Shown piece by piece: positions 45,101 to 57,170 of a DNA stretch of 64,000 nucleotides. Numbering within the stretch: the stretch's first letter is position 1; the number at the start of each line of letters is the position of its first letter. Made by a program: the position numbers and the translations under genes. Source of the stretch: Siphlonurus alternatus (taxonomy: Eukaryota; Arthropoda; Insecta; Ephemeroptera; Siphlonuridae); NCBI GenBank assembly GCA_949825025.1, contig OX463787.1, forward strand, positions 15,063,707-15,127,706. Reading direction: 5' to 3'. Below the pieces are notes generated by a model. It did not search any database and had not been told where the DNA came from. It worked only from the letters and a program-made list of their open reading frames with translations.

Positions 45101-48100
45101 ATTAATTTTGTGGGGACACTCTTGCTTTCACTTACACAATGCTAGTGACGTTGAGCACCTGAGAAGCTAGGCAATCAATTAACTGCAGAGAAACGGTTCG
45201 TACTTCGTCTTCGTTTAATTGTTTACCTTGAGTTGTGAGCAAGTTCATTTCTGGGGACACGTGTCCCTTCAAAGCGTTTCAGCCGACAACATTTTGCGCA
45301 AAAAGTTGTGGGAAGTTATGCTTAAAGGGTACATTTCTGTTGCCTTTTCTCCCTACTTCGTATGTACGTTATTGCTTCCCCTTTTTTCTGCTGTAATTGA
45401 AAAATTGTGAAGGTTTTTAAATTGACCTGGGCAGGGACAAATTTTTTCTAACAGCGCCGGTAAGGCTTTTTGAGGCCAACCGACCATGCAGTCAAGGCTC
45501 TGAGTTGTGCCCGATTAATTTTGTGGGGACACTCTTGCTTTCACTTACACAATGCTAGTGACGTTGAGCACCTGAGAAGCTAGGCAATCAATTAACTGCA
45601 GAGAAACGGTTCGTACTTCGTCTTCGTCTAATTGTTTACCTTGAGTTGTGAGCAAGTTTATTTCTGGGGACACGTGTCCCTTCAAAGCGTTTCAGCCGAC
45701 AACATTTTGCGCAAAAAGTTGTAAGAAGGTACGCTTTAAGGGGACAAATCTGTAGCATTTTCTTTCTACTTCGTATGTACGTTATTGCTTCCCCTTTTTT
45801 CTGCTTTAATTTAAAAATTGTGGATTTTTTTAATTTCACCTGGGCTGGGACAAATTTTTTCTAAGAGCGCCGGTAAGGCTTTTTGAGGCCAACCGACCAT
45901 GCAGTCAAGGCTCTGAGTTGTGCCTGATTAATTTTGTGGGGACACTCTTCCTTTCACGTACACAATGCTAGTGACGTTGAGCACCTGAGAATCTAGGCTA
46001 TCAATTTATTGCAGGGAAACGATCCGTACTTCGTCTTCGTCTAATTGTTTACCTTGAGTTGTGAGCAAGTTCATTTCTGGGGACACGTGTCCCTTCAAAG
46101 CGTTTCAGCCGACAACATTTTGCGCAAAAAGTTGTGGGAAGTTATGCTTAAAGGGGACATTTCTGTTGCCTTTTCTCCCTACTTCGTATGTACGTTATTG
46201 CTTCCCCTTTTTTCTGCTGTAATTGAAAAATTGTGAAGGTTTTTAAATTGACCTGGGCAGGGACAAATTTTTTCTAAGAGCGCCGGTAAGGCTTTTTGAG
46301 GCCAACCGACCATGCAGTCAAGGCACTGAGTTGTGCCCGATTAATTTTGTGGGGACACTCTTGCTTTCACTTACACAATGCTAGTGACGTTGAGCACCTG
46401 AGAAGCTAGGCAATCAATTAACTGCAGAGAAACGGTTCGTACTTCGTCTTCGTCTAATTGTTTACCTTGAGTTGTGAGCAAGTTTATTTCTGGGGACACG
46501 TGTCCCTTCAAAGCGTTTCAGCCGACAACATTTTGCGCAAAAAGTTGTAAGAAGGTACGCTTTAAGGGGACAAATCTGTAGCATTTTCTTTCTACTTCGT
46601 ATGTACGTTATTGCTTCCTCCTTATTCTGCTTTAATTAAAAAATTGTGGATTTTTTTAATTTCACCTGGGCTGGGACAAATTTTTTCTAAGAGCGCCGGT
46701 AAGGCTTTTTGAGGCCAACCGACCATGCAGTCAAGGCTCTGAGTTGTGCCTGATTAATTTTGTGGGGACACTCTTCCTTTCACGTACACAATGCTAGTGA
46801 CGTTGAGCACCTGAGAATCTAGGCAATCAATTTATTGCAGGCAAACGATCCGTACTTTGTCTTCGTCTAATTGTTTACCTTGAGTTGTGAGCAAGTTCAC
46901 TTCTGGGGACACGTGTCCCTGCAAAGCGTTTCAGCCGACAACATTTTGCGCAAAAAGTTGTAAGAAGGTACGCTTTAAGGGGACATATCTGTAGCATTTT
47001 CTCCCTATTTCGTATGTACGTTATTGCTTCCCCTTTTTTCTGCTTTAATTAAAAAATTGTGGATTTTTTTAATTTCACCTGGGCTGGGACAAATTTTTTC
47101 TAAGAGCGCCGGTAAGGCTTTTTGAGGCCAACCGACCATGCAGTCAAGGCTCTGAGTTGTGCCTGATTAATTTTGTGGGGACACTCTTCCTTTCACGTAC
47201 ACAATGCTAGTGACGTTGAGCACCTGAGAATCTAGGCAATCAATTTATTGCAGGCAAACGATCCGTACTTTGTCTTCGTCTAATTGTTTACCTTGAGTTG
47301 TGAGCAAGTTCACTTCTGGGGACACGTGTCCCTGCAAAGCGTTTCAGCCGACAACATTTTGCGCAAAAAGTTGTAAGAAGGTACGCTTTAAGGGGACATA
47401 TCTGTAGCATTATCTCCCTATTTCGTATGTACGTTATTGCTTCCCCTTTTTTCTGCTTTAATTAAAAAATTGTGGATTTTTTTAATTTCACCTGGGCTGG
47501 GACAAATTTTTTCTAAGAGCGCCGGTAAGGCTTTTTGAGGCTAACCGACCATGCAGTCTAGGCTCTGAGTTGTGCCCGATTAATTTTGTGGGGACACTCT
47601 TGCTTTCACTTACACAATGCTAGTGACGTTGAGCACCTGAGAAGCTAGGCAATCAATTAACTGCAGAGAAACGGTTCGTACTTCGTCTTCGTCTAATTGT
47701 TTACCTTGAGTTGTGAGCAAGTTTATTTCTGGGGACACGTGTCCCTTCAAAGCGTTTCAGGCGAAAACATTTTGCGCATAAAGTTGTAAGAAGGTACGCT
47801 TTAAGGGGACATATCTGTAGCATTTTCTCCCTATTTCGTATGTACGTTATTGCTTCCCCTTTTTTCTGCTTTAATTAAAAAATTGTGGATTTTTTTAATT
47901 TCACCTGGGCTGGGACAAATTTTTTCTAAGAGCGCCGGTAAGGCTTTTTGAGGCCAACCGACCATGCAGTCAAGGCTCTGAGTTGTGCCTGATTAATTTT
48001 GTGGGGACACTCTTGCTTTCACTTACACAATGCTAGTGACGTTGAGCACCTGAGAATCTAGGCAATCAATTTATTGCAGGCAAACGATCCGTACTTTGTC

Positions 48101-51100
48101 TTCGTCTAATTGTTTACCTTGAGTTGTGAGCAAGTTCACTTCTGGGGACACGTGTCCCTGCAAAGCGTTTCAGCCGACAACATTTTGCGCAAAAAGTTGT
48201 AAGAAGGTACGCTTTAAGGGGACATATCTGTAGCATTTTCTCCCTATTTCGTATGTACGTTATTGCTTCCCCTTTTTTCTGCTTTAATTAAAAAATTGTG
48301 GATTTTTTTAATTTCACCTGGGCTGGGACAAATTTTTTCTAAGAGCGCCGGTAAGGCTTTTTGAGGCCAACCGACCATGCAGTCAAGGCTCTGAGTTGTG
48401 CCTGATTAATTTTGTGGGGACACTCTTCCTTTCACGTACACAATGCTAGTGACGTTGAGCACCTGAGAAGCTAGGCAATCAATTAACTGCAGAGAAACGG
48501 TTCGTACTTCGTCTTCGTCTAATTGTTTACCTTGAGTTGTGAGCAAGTTTATTTCTGGGGACACGTGTCCCTTCAAAGCGTTTCAGGCGAAAACATTTTG
48601 CGCATAAAGTTGTGGTAAGGTACGCTTTAAGAGGACATTTCTGTAGCATTTTCTTTCTACATCGTATGTACGTTATTGCTTCCCCTTTTTTCTGCTGCAA
48701 TAAAAAAATTGTGGAGGTTTTTAATTTCACCTGGGCTGGGACAAATTTTTTCTAAGAGCGCCGGTAAGGCTTTTTGAGGCCAACCGACCATGCAGTCGTG
48801 GCTCTGAGTTGTGCCCGATTAATTTTGTGGGGACACTCTTGCTTTCACTTACACAATGCTAGTGACGTTGAGCACCTGAGAAGCTAGGCAATCAATTAAC
48901 TGCAGAGAAACGGTTCGTACTTCGTCTTCGTTTAATTGTTTACCTTGAGTTGTGAGCAAGTTCATTTCTGGGGACACGTGTCCCTTCAAAGCGTTTCAGC
49001 CGACAACATTTTGCGCAAAAAGTTGTAAGAAGGTACGCTTTAAGGGGACATATCTGTAGCATTTTCTCCCTATTTCGTATGTACGTTATTGCTTCCCCTT
49101 TTTTCTGCTTTAATTAAAAAATTGTGGATTTTTTTAATTTCACCTGGGCTGGGACAAATTTTTTCTAAGAGCGCCGGTAAGGCTTTTTGAGGCCAACCGA
49201 CCATGCAGTCAAGGCTCTGAGTTGTGCCTGATTAATTTTGTGGGGACACTCTTGCTTTCACTTACACAATGCTAGTGACGTTGAGCACCTGAGAAGCTAG
49301 GCAATCAATTAACTGCAGAGAAACGGTTCGTACTTCGTCTTCGTCTAATTGTTTACCTTGAGTTGTGATCAAGTTTTTTTCTGGGGACACGTGTCCCTTC
49401 AAAGCGTTTCAGCCGACAACATTTTGCGCAAAAAGTTGTAAGAAGGTACGCTTTAAGGGGACAAATCTGTAGCATTTTCTTTCTACTTCGTATGTACGTT
49501 ATTGCTTCCCCTTTTTTCTGCTTTAATTTAAAAATTGTGGATTTTTTTAATTTCACCTGGGCTGGGACAAATTTTTTCTAAGAGCGCCGGTAAGGCTTTT
49601 TGAGGCCAACCGACCATGCAGTCAAGGCTCTGAGTTGTGCCTGATTAATTTTGTGGGGACACTCTTCCTTTCACGTACACAATGCTAGTGACGTTGAGCA
49701 CCTGAGAATCTAGGCTATCAATTTATTGCAGGGAAACGATCCGTACTTCGTCTTCGTCTAATTGTTTACCTTGAGTTGTGAGCAAGTTCATTTCTGGGGA
49801 CACGTGTCCCTTCAAAGCGTTTCAGCCGACAACATTTTGCGCAAAAAGTTGTGGGAAGTTATGCTTAAAGGGGACATTTCTGTTGCCTTTTCTCCCTACT
49901 TCGTATGTACGTTATTGCTTCCCCTTTTTTCTGCTGTAATTGAAAAATTGTGAAGGTTTTTAAATTGACCTGGGCAGGGACAAATTTTTTCTAAGAGCGC
50001 CGGTAAGGCTTTTTGATCCAACCGACCATGCAGTCAAGGCTCTGAGTTGTGCCCGATTAATTTTGTGGGGACACTCTTGCTTTCACTTACACAATGCTAG
50101 TGACGTTGAGCACCTGAGAAGCTAGGCAATCAATTAACTGCAGAGAAACGGTTCGTACTTCGTCTTCGTCTAATTGTTTACCTTGAGTTGTGAGCAAGTT
50201 TATTTCTGGGGACACGTGTCCCTTCAAAGCGTTTCAGCCGACAACATTTTGCGCAAAAAGTTGTAAGAAGGTACGCTTTAAGGGGACAAATCTGTAGCAT
50301 TTTCTTTCTACTTCGTATGTACGTTATTGCTTCCTCTTTATTCTGCTTTAATTAAAAAATTGTGGATTTTTTTAATTTCACCTGGGCTGGGACAAATTTT
50401 TTCTAAGAGCGCCGGTAAGGCTTTTTGAGGCCAACCGACCATGCAGTCAAGGCTCTGAGTTGTGCCTGATTAATTTTGTGGGGACACTCTTCCTTTCACG
50501 TACACAATGCTAGTGACGTTGAGCACCTGAGAATCTAGGCAATCAATTTATTGCAGGCAAACGATCCGTACTTTGTCTTCGTCTAATTGTTTACCTTGAG
50601 TTGTGAGCAAGTTCACTTCTGGGGACACGTGTCCCTTCAAAGCGTTTCAGCCGACAACATTTTGCGCAAAAAGTTGTAAGAAGGTACGCTTTAAGGGGAC
50701 ATATCTGTAGCATTTTCTCCCTATTTCATATGTACGTTATTGCTTCCCCTTTTTTCTGCTTTAATTAAAAAATTGTGGATTTTTTTAATTTCACCTGGGC
50801 TGGGACAAATTTTTTCTAAGAGCGCCGGTAAGGCTTTTTGAGGCCAACCGACCATGCAGTCAAGGCTCTGAGTTGTGCCTGATTAATTTTGTGGGGACAC
50901 TCTTCCTTTCACGTACACAATGCTAGTGACGTTGAGCACCTGAGAATCTAGGCAATCAATTTATTGCAGGCAAACGATCCGTACTTTGTCTTCGTCTAAT
51001 TGTTTACCTTGAGTTGTGAGCAAGTTCACTTCTGGGGACACGTGTCCCTGCAAAGCGTTTCAGCCGACAACATTTTGCGCAAAAAGTTGTAAGAAGGTAC

Positions 51101-53690
51101 GCTTTAAGGGGACATATCTGTAGCATTTTCTCCCTATTTCGTATGTACGTTATTGCTTCCCCTTTTTTCTGCTTTAATTAAAAAATTGTGGATTTTTTTA
51201 ATTTCACCTGGGCTGGGACAAATTTTTTCTAAGAGCGCCGGTAAGGCTTTTTGAGGCCAACCGACCATGCAGTCAAGGCTCTGAGTTGTGCCTGATTAAT
51301 TTTGTGGGGACACTCTTCCTTTCACGTACACAATGCTATTGACGTTGAGCACCTGAGAATCTAGGCAATCAATTTATTGCAGGCAAACGATCCGTACTTT
51401 GTCTTCGTCTAATTGTTTACCTTGAGTTGTGAGCAAGTTCACTTCTGGGGACACGTGTCCCTGCAAAGCGTTTCAGCCGACAACATTTTGCGCAAAAAGT
51501 TGTAAGAAGGTACGCTTTAAGGGGACATATCTGTAGCATTTTCTCCCTATTTCGTATGTACGTTATTGCTTCCCCTTTTTTCTGCTTTAATTAAAAAATT
51601 GTGGATTTTTTTAATTTCACCTGGGCTGGGACAAATTTTTTCTAAGAGCGCCGGTAAGGCTTTTTGAGGCTAACCGACCATGCAGTCTAGGCTCTGAGTT
51701 GTGCCCGATTAATTTTGTGGGGACACTCTTGCTTTCACTTACACAATGCTAGTGACGTTGAGCACCTGAGAAGCTAGGCAATCAATTAACTGCAGAGAAA
51801 CGGTTCGTACTTCGTCTTCGTCTAATTGTTTACCTTGAGTTGTGAGCAAGTTTATTTCTGGGGACACGTGTCCCTTCAAAGCGTTTCAGGCGAAAACATT
51901 TTGCGCATAAAGTTGTAAGAAGGTACGCTTTAAGGGGACATATCTGTAGCATTTTCTCCCTATTTCGTATGTACGTTATTGCTTCCCCTTTTTTCTGCTT
52001 TAATTAAAAAATTGTGGATTTTTTTAATTTCACCTGGGCTGGGACAAATTTTTTCTAAGAGCGCCGGTAAGGCTTTTTGAGGCCAACCGACCATGCAGTC
52101 AAGGCTCTGAGTTGTGCCTGATTAATTTTGTGGGGACACTCTTGCTTTCACTTACACAATGCTAGTGACGTTGAGCACCTGAGAATCTAGGCAATCAATT
52201 AACTGCAGAGAAACGGTTTGTACTTCGTCTTCGTCTAATTGTTTACCTTGAGTTGTGAGCAAGTTTATTTCTGGGGACACGTGTCCCTTCAAAGCGTTTC
52301 AGCCGACAACATTTTGCGCAAAAAGTTGTAAGAAGGTACGCTTTAAGGGGACAAATCTGTAGCATTTTCTTTCTACTTCGTATGTACGTTATTGCTTCCT
52401 CTTTTTTCTGCTTTAATTTAAAAATTGTGTATTTTTTTAATTTCACCTGGGCTGGGACAAATTTTTTCTAAGAGCGCCGGTAAGGCTTTTTGAGGCCAAC
52501 CGACCATGCAGTCAAGGCTCTGAGTTGTGCCTGATTAATTTTGTGGGGACACTCTTCCTTTCACGTACACAATGCTAGTGACGTTGAGCACCTGAGAAGC
52601 TAGGCAATCAATTAACTGCAGAGAAACGGTTCGTACTTCGTCTTCGTCTAATTGTTTACCTTGAGTTGTGAGCAAGTTTATTTCTGGGGACACGTGTCCC
52701 TTCAAAGCGTTTCAGGCGAAAACATTTTGCGCATAAAGTTGTGGTAAGGTACGCTTTAAGAGGACATTTCTGTAGCATTTTCTTTCTACATCGTATGTAC
52801 GTTATTGCTTCCCCTTTTTTCTGCTGCAATAAAAAAATTGTGGAGGTTTTTAATTTCACCTGGGCTGGGACAAATTTTTTCTAAGAGCGCCGGTAAGGCT
52901 TTTTGAGGCCAACCGACCATGCAGTCGTGGCTCTGAGTTGTGCCCGATTAATTTTGTGGGGACACTCTTGCTTTCACTTACACAATGCTAGTGACGTTGA
53001 GCACCTGAGAAGCTAGGCAATCAATTAACTGCAGAGAAACGGTTCGTACTTCGTCTTCGTTTAATTGTTTACCTTGAGTTGTGAGCAAGTTCATTTCTGG
53101 GGACACGTGTCCCTTCAAAGCGTTTCAGCCGACAACATTTTGCGCAAAAAGTTGTGGGAAGTTATGCTTAAAGGGTACATTTCTGTTGCCTTTTCTCCCT
53201 ACTTCGTATGTACGTTATTGCTTCCCCTTTTTTCTGCTGTAATTGAAAAATTGTGAAGGTTTTTAAATTGACCTGGGCAGGGACAAATTTTTTCTAACAG
53301 CGCCGGTAAGGCTTTTTGAGGCCAACCGACCATGCAGTCAAGGCTCTGAGTTGTGCCCGATTAATTTTGTGGGGACACTCTTGCTTTCACTTACACAATG
53401 CTAGTGACGTTGAGCACCTGAGAAGCTAGGCAATCAATTAACTGCAGAGAAACGGTTCGTACTTCGTCTTCGTCTAATTGTTTACCTTGAGTTGTGAGCA
53501 AGTTTATTTCTGGGGACACGTGTCCCTTCAACGCGTTTCAGCCGACAACATTTTGCGCAAAAAGTTGTAAGAAGGTACGCTTTAAGGGGACCAATCTGTA
53601 GCATTTTCTTTCTACTTCGTATGTACGTTATTGCTTCCTCTTTTTTCTGCTTTAATTTAAAAATTGTGGATTTTTTTAATTTCACCTGGG
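38236..53690 (+). repeat. Tandem 18-monomer duplication (7,433 bp)
   Basis: Private variants recur at an offset of 7,433 bp: GTCAAGGCACTGAG at 38884 and 46317, TTGCTTCCTCCTTATTCTGC near 39179 and 46612, TTTTTGATCCAACCGACC near 42578 and 50011, and TTTCATATGTACG near 43290 and 50723. From about 43.8 kb the offset becomes 7,846 bp (AATTTAAAAATTGTGTATTT near 44570 and 52416; AAAGGGTACATTTCTG near 45325 and 53171), so the second copy has one extra monomer, inserted around 50.9-51.7 kb. Breakpoints are approximate. Confidence 0.85.
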
Positions 53691-56600
53691 CTGGGACAAA
53701 TTTTTTCTAAGAGCGCCGGTAAGGCTTTTTGAGGCCAACCGACCATGCAGTCAAGGCTCTAAGTTGTGCCTGATTAATTTTGTGGGGACACTCTTCCTTT
53801 CACGTACACAATGCTAGTGACGTTGAGCACCTGAGAATCTAGGCAATCAATTTATTGCAGGGAAACGATCCGTACTTCGTCTTCGTCTAATTGTTTACCT
53901 TGAGTTGTGAGCAAGTTCATTTCTGGGGACACGTGTCCCTTCAAAGCGTTTCAGCCGACAACATTTTGCGCAAAAAGTTGTGGGAAGTTATGCTTAAAGG
54001 GGACATTTCTGTTGCCTTTTCTCCCTACTTCGTATGTACGTTATTGCTTCCCCTTTTTTCTGCTGTAATTGAAAAATTGTGAAGGTTTTTAAATTGACCT
54101 GGGCAGGGACAAATTTTTCTAACAGCGCCGGTAAGGCTTTTTGAGGCCAACCGACCATGCAGTCAAGGCTCTGAGTTGTGCCCGATTAATTTTGTGGGGA
54201 CACTCTTGCTTTCACTTACACAATGCTAGTGACGTTGAGCACCTGAGAAGCTAGGCAATCAATTAACTGCAGAGAAACGGTTCGTACTTCGTCTTCGTCT
54301 AATTGTTTACCTTGAGTTGTGAGCAAGTTTATTTCTGGGGACACGTGTCCCTTCAAAGCGTTTCAGCCGACAACATTTTGCGCAAAAAGTTGTAAGAAGG
54401 TACGCTTTAAGGGGACAAATCTGTAGCATTTTCTTTCTACTTCGTATGTACGTTATTGCTTCCTCTTTATTCTGCTTTAATTAAAAAATTGTGGATTTTT
54501 TTAATTTCACCTGGGCTGGGACAAATTTTTTCTAAGAGCGCCGGTAAGGCTTTTTGAGGCCAACCGACCATGCAGTCAAGGCTCTGAGTTGTGCCTGATT
54601 AATTTTGTGGGGACACTCTTCCTTTCACTTACACAATGCTAGTGACGTTGAGCACCTGAGAATCTAGGCAATCAATTTATTGCAGGCAAACGATCCGTAC
54701 TTTGTCTTCGTCTAATTGTTTACCTTGAGTTGTGAGCAAGTTCACTTCTGGGGACACGTGTCCCTTCAAAGCGTTTCAGCCGACAACATTTTGCGCAAAA
54801 AGTTGTAAGAAGGTACGCTTTAAGGGGACATATCTGTAGCATTTTCTCCCTATTTCGTATGTACGTTATTGCTTCCCCTTTTTCTGCTTTAATTAAAAAA
54901 TTGTGGATTTTTTTAATTTCACCTGGGCTGGGACAAATTTTTTCTAAGAGCGCCAGTAAGGCTTTTTGAGGCCAACCGACCATGCAGTCAAGGCTCTGAG
55001 TTGTGCCTGATTAATTTTGTGGGGACGCTCTTCCTTTCACGTACACAATGCTAGTGTCGTTGATCACCTGAGAATCTAGGCAATCAATTTATTGCAGGCA
55101 AACGATCCGTACTTCGTCTTCGTCTAATTGTTTACCTTGAGTTGTGAGCAAGTTCATTCTGGGGACACGTGTCTCTTCAAAGCGTTTCAGCCGACAACAT
55201 TTTGCGCAAAAAGTTGTAAGAAGGTACGCTTTAAGGGGACAAATCTGTAGCATTTTCTTTCTACTTCGTATGTACGTTATTGCTTCCTCTTTTTTCTGCT
55301 GCAATAAAAAAATTGTGGAGGTTTTTAATTTCACCTGGGCTGGGACAAATTTTTTCTAAGAGCGCCGGTAAGGCTTTTTGAGGCCAACCGACCATGCAGT
55401 CGAGGCTCTGAGTTGTGCCCGATTAATTTTGTGGGGACACTCTTCCTTTCACGTACACAATGCTAGTGACGTTGAGCACCTGAGAAGCTAGGCAATCAAT
55501 TAACTGCAGAGAAACGGTTCGTACTTCGTCTTCGTCTAATTGTTTACCTTGAGTTGTGAGCAAGTTCATTTCTAGGGACACGTGTCCCTTCAAAGCGTTT
55601 CAGCCGACAACATTTTGCGCAAAAAGTTGTGGGAAGTTATGCTTAAAGGGGACATTTCTGTTGCCTTTTCTCCCTACTTCGTATGTACGTTATTGCTTCC
55701 CCTTTTTTCTGCTGTAATTGAAAAATTGTGAAGGTTTTTAAATTGACCTGGGCAGGGACAAATTTTTTCTAACAGCGCCGGTAAGGCTTTTTGAGGCCAA
55801 CCGACCATGCAGTCAAGGCTCTGAGTTGTGCCCGATTAATTTTGTGGGGACACTCTTGCTTTCACTTACACAATGCTAGTGACGTTGAGCACCTGAGAAT
55901 CTAGGCAATCAATTAACTGCAGAGAAACGGTTCGTACTTCGTCTTCGTCTAATTGTTTACCTTGAGTTGTGAGCAAGTTTATTTCTGGGGACACGTGTCC
56001 CTTCAAAGCGTTTCAGCCGACAACATTTTGCGCAAAAAGTTGTAAGAAGGTACGCTTTAAGGGGACAAATCTGTAGCATTTTCTTTCTACTTCGTATGTA
56101 CGTTATTGCTTCCTCTTTATTCTGCTTTAATTAAAAAATTATGGATTTTTTTAATTTCACCTGGGCTGGGACAAATTTTTTCTAAGAGCACCGGTAAGGC
56201 TTTTTGAGGCCAACCGACCATGCAGTCAAGGCTCTGAGTTGTGCCTGATTAATTTTGTGGGGACACTCTTCCTTTCACGTACACAATGCTAGTGACGTTG
56301 AGCACCTGAGAATCTAGGCAATCATTTTATTGCAGGGAAACGATCCGTACTTTGTCTTCGTCTAATTGTTTACCTTGAGTTGTGAGCAAGTTCATTTCTG
56401 GGGACACTTCAAAGTGTTTCAGACGACAACATTTTGCGCAAAAAGTTGTGGGAAGTTATGCTTTAAGGGGACATTTCTGTAGCATTTTCTCCCTATTTCG
56501 TATGTACGTTATTGCTTCCCCTTTTTTCTGCTGCAATTAAAAAATTGTGGAGGTTTTTAATTTGACCTGGGCTGGGACAAATTTTTTCTAAGAGCGCCGG

Positions 56601-57170
56601 TAAGGCTTTTTAAGTCCAACCGACCATGCAGTCGAGGCTCTGAGTTGTGCCCGATTAATTTTGTGGGGACACTCTTGCTTTCACGTACACAATGCTAGTG
56701 ACGTTGAGCACCTGAAAATCTAGGCAATCAATTTATCGCAGAGAAACGATCCGTACTTTGTCTTCGTCTAATTGTTTACCTTGAGTTGTGAGCAAGTTCA
56801 TTTCTGGGGACACGTGTCCCTTCAAAGCGTTTCAGCCGGCAACATTTTGTTTCACAAAAAGTTGTGGGAAGGTACGCTTTAAGGGGACATTTCAGTAGCA
56901 TTTCCTTTCTACTTCGTATGCACTTTTTTGCTTCCCCTGTCTTTTTTTGAGCTGCACTTAAAAAATTGTGGAGTCCTTTTTATTTCACCTGGGCGGCGAC
57001 AATTTTTTCTAAAAGTGCCGGTAAGGCTTTTTGAGGTCTACCGACCATGTACAACTCATTGCGAAAAGAGTTGTGGGCAAAGTTGCTTTCAAGGAACAAT
57101 TTTAAATCATTTTCTTTTCATGTCTTGTTTAGGTTTTTGCTTCCCCTTTCTTCTGTTGCAGTAAATTTTA

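Larger units (their letters stand above)
31512..57170 (+). repeat. 413-bp satellite array, ~62 monomers
   Basis: All monomers are in the same orientation with a period of 413 bp (2 mod 3, so no frame can read through). Taking 33548-33961 as an example, a monomer contains GGGGACACTCTT, a GTGACGTTGAGCACCTGAG block, CGTACTTCGTCTTCGTCTAA, the palindrome GGGACACGTGTCCC (33690-33703, with a CACGTG centre), CATTTTGCGCAAAAAGTTGT, a third GGGGACA, GTATGTACGTTATTGCTTCC, TTTCACCTGGGCTGGGACAA, and AACCGACCATGCAGTC. At least four sequence classes alternate, differing in blocks such as AGGCGAAAAC versus AGCCGACAAC and in the closing GTGGAGGTTTTTAA, GTGGATTTTTTTAA or GTGAAGGTTTTTAA. Interior monomers are nearly identical; those before about 32.4 kb and after 55 kb are more diverged. 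Short open frames recur on both strands at the 413-bp period (for example 34073-34276 on minus, 34895-35086 on plus) and are by-products of the repeat. Confidence 0.97.

Noticed and set aside
31512..57170. CENP-B box or a known centromere motif in the 413-bp monomer
   Set aside because: No match to TTCGNNNNANNCGGG was seen. The higher-order structure alone does not prove a centromere.
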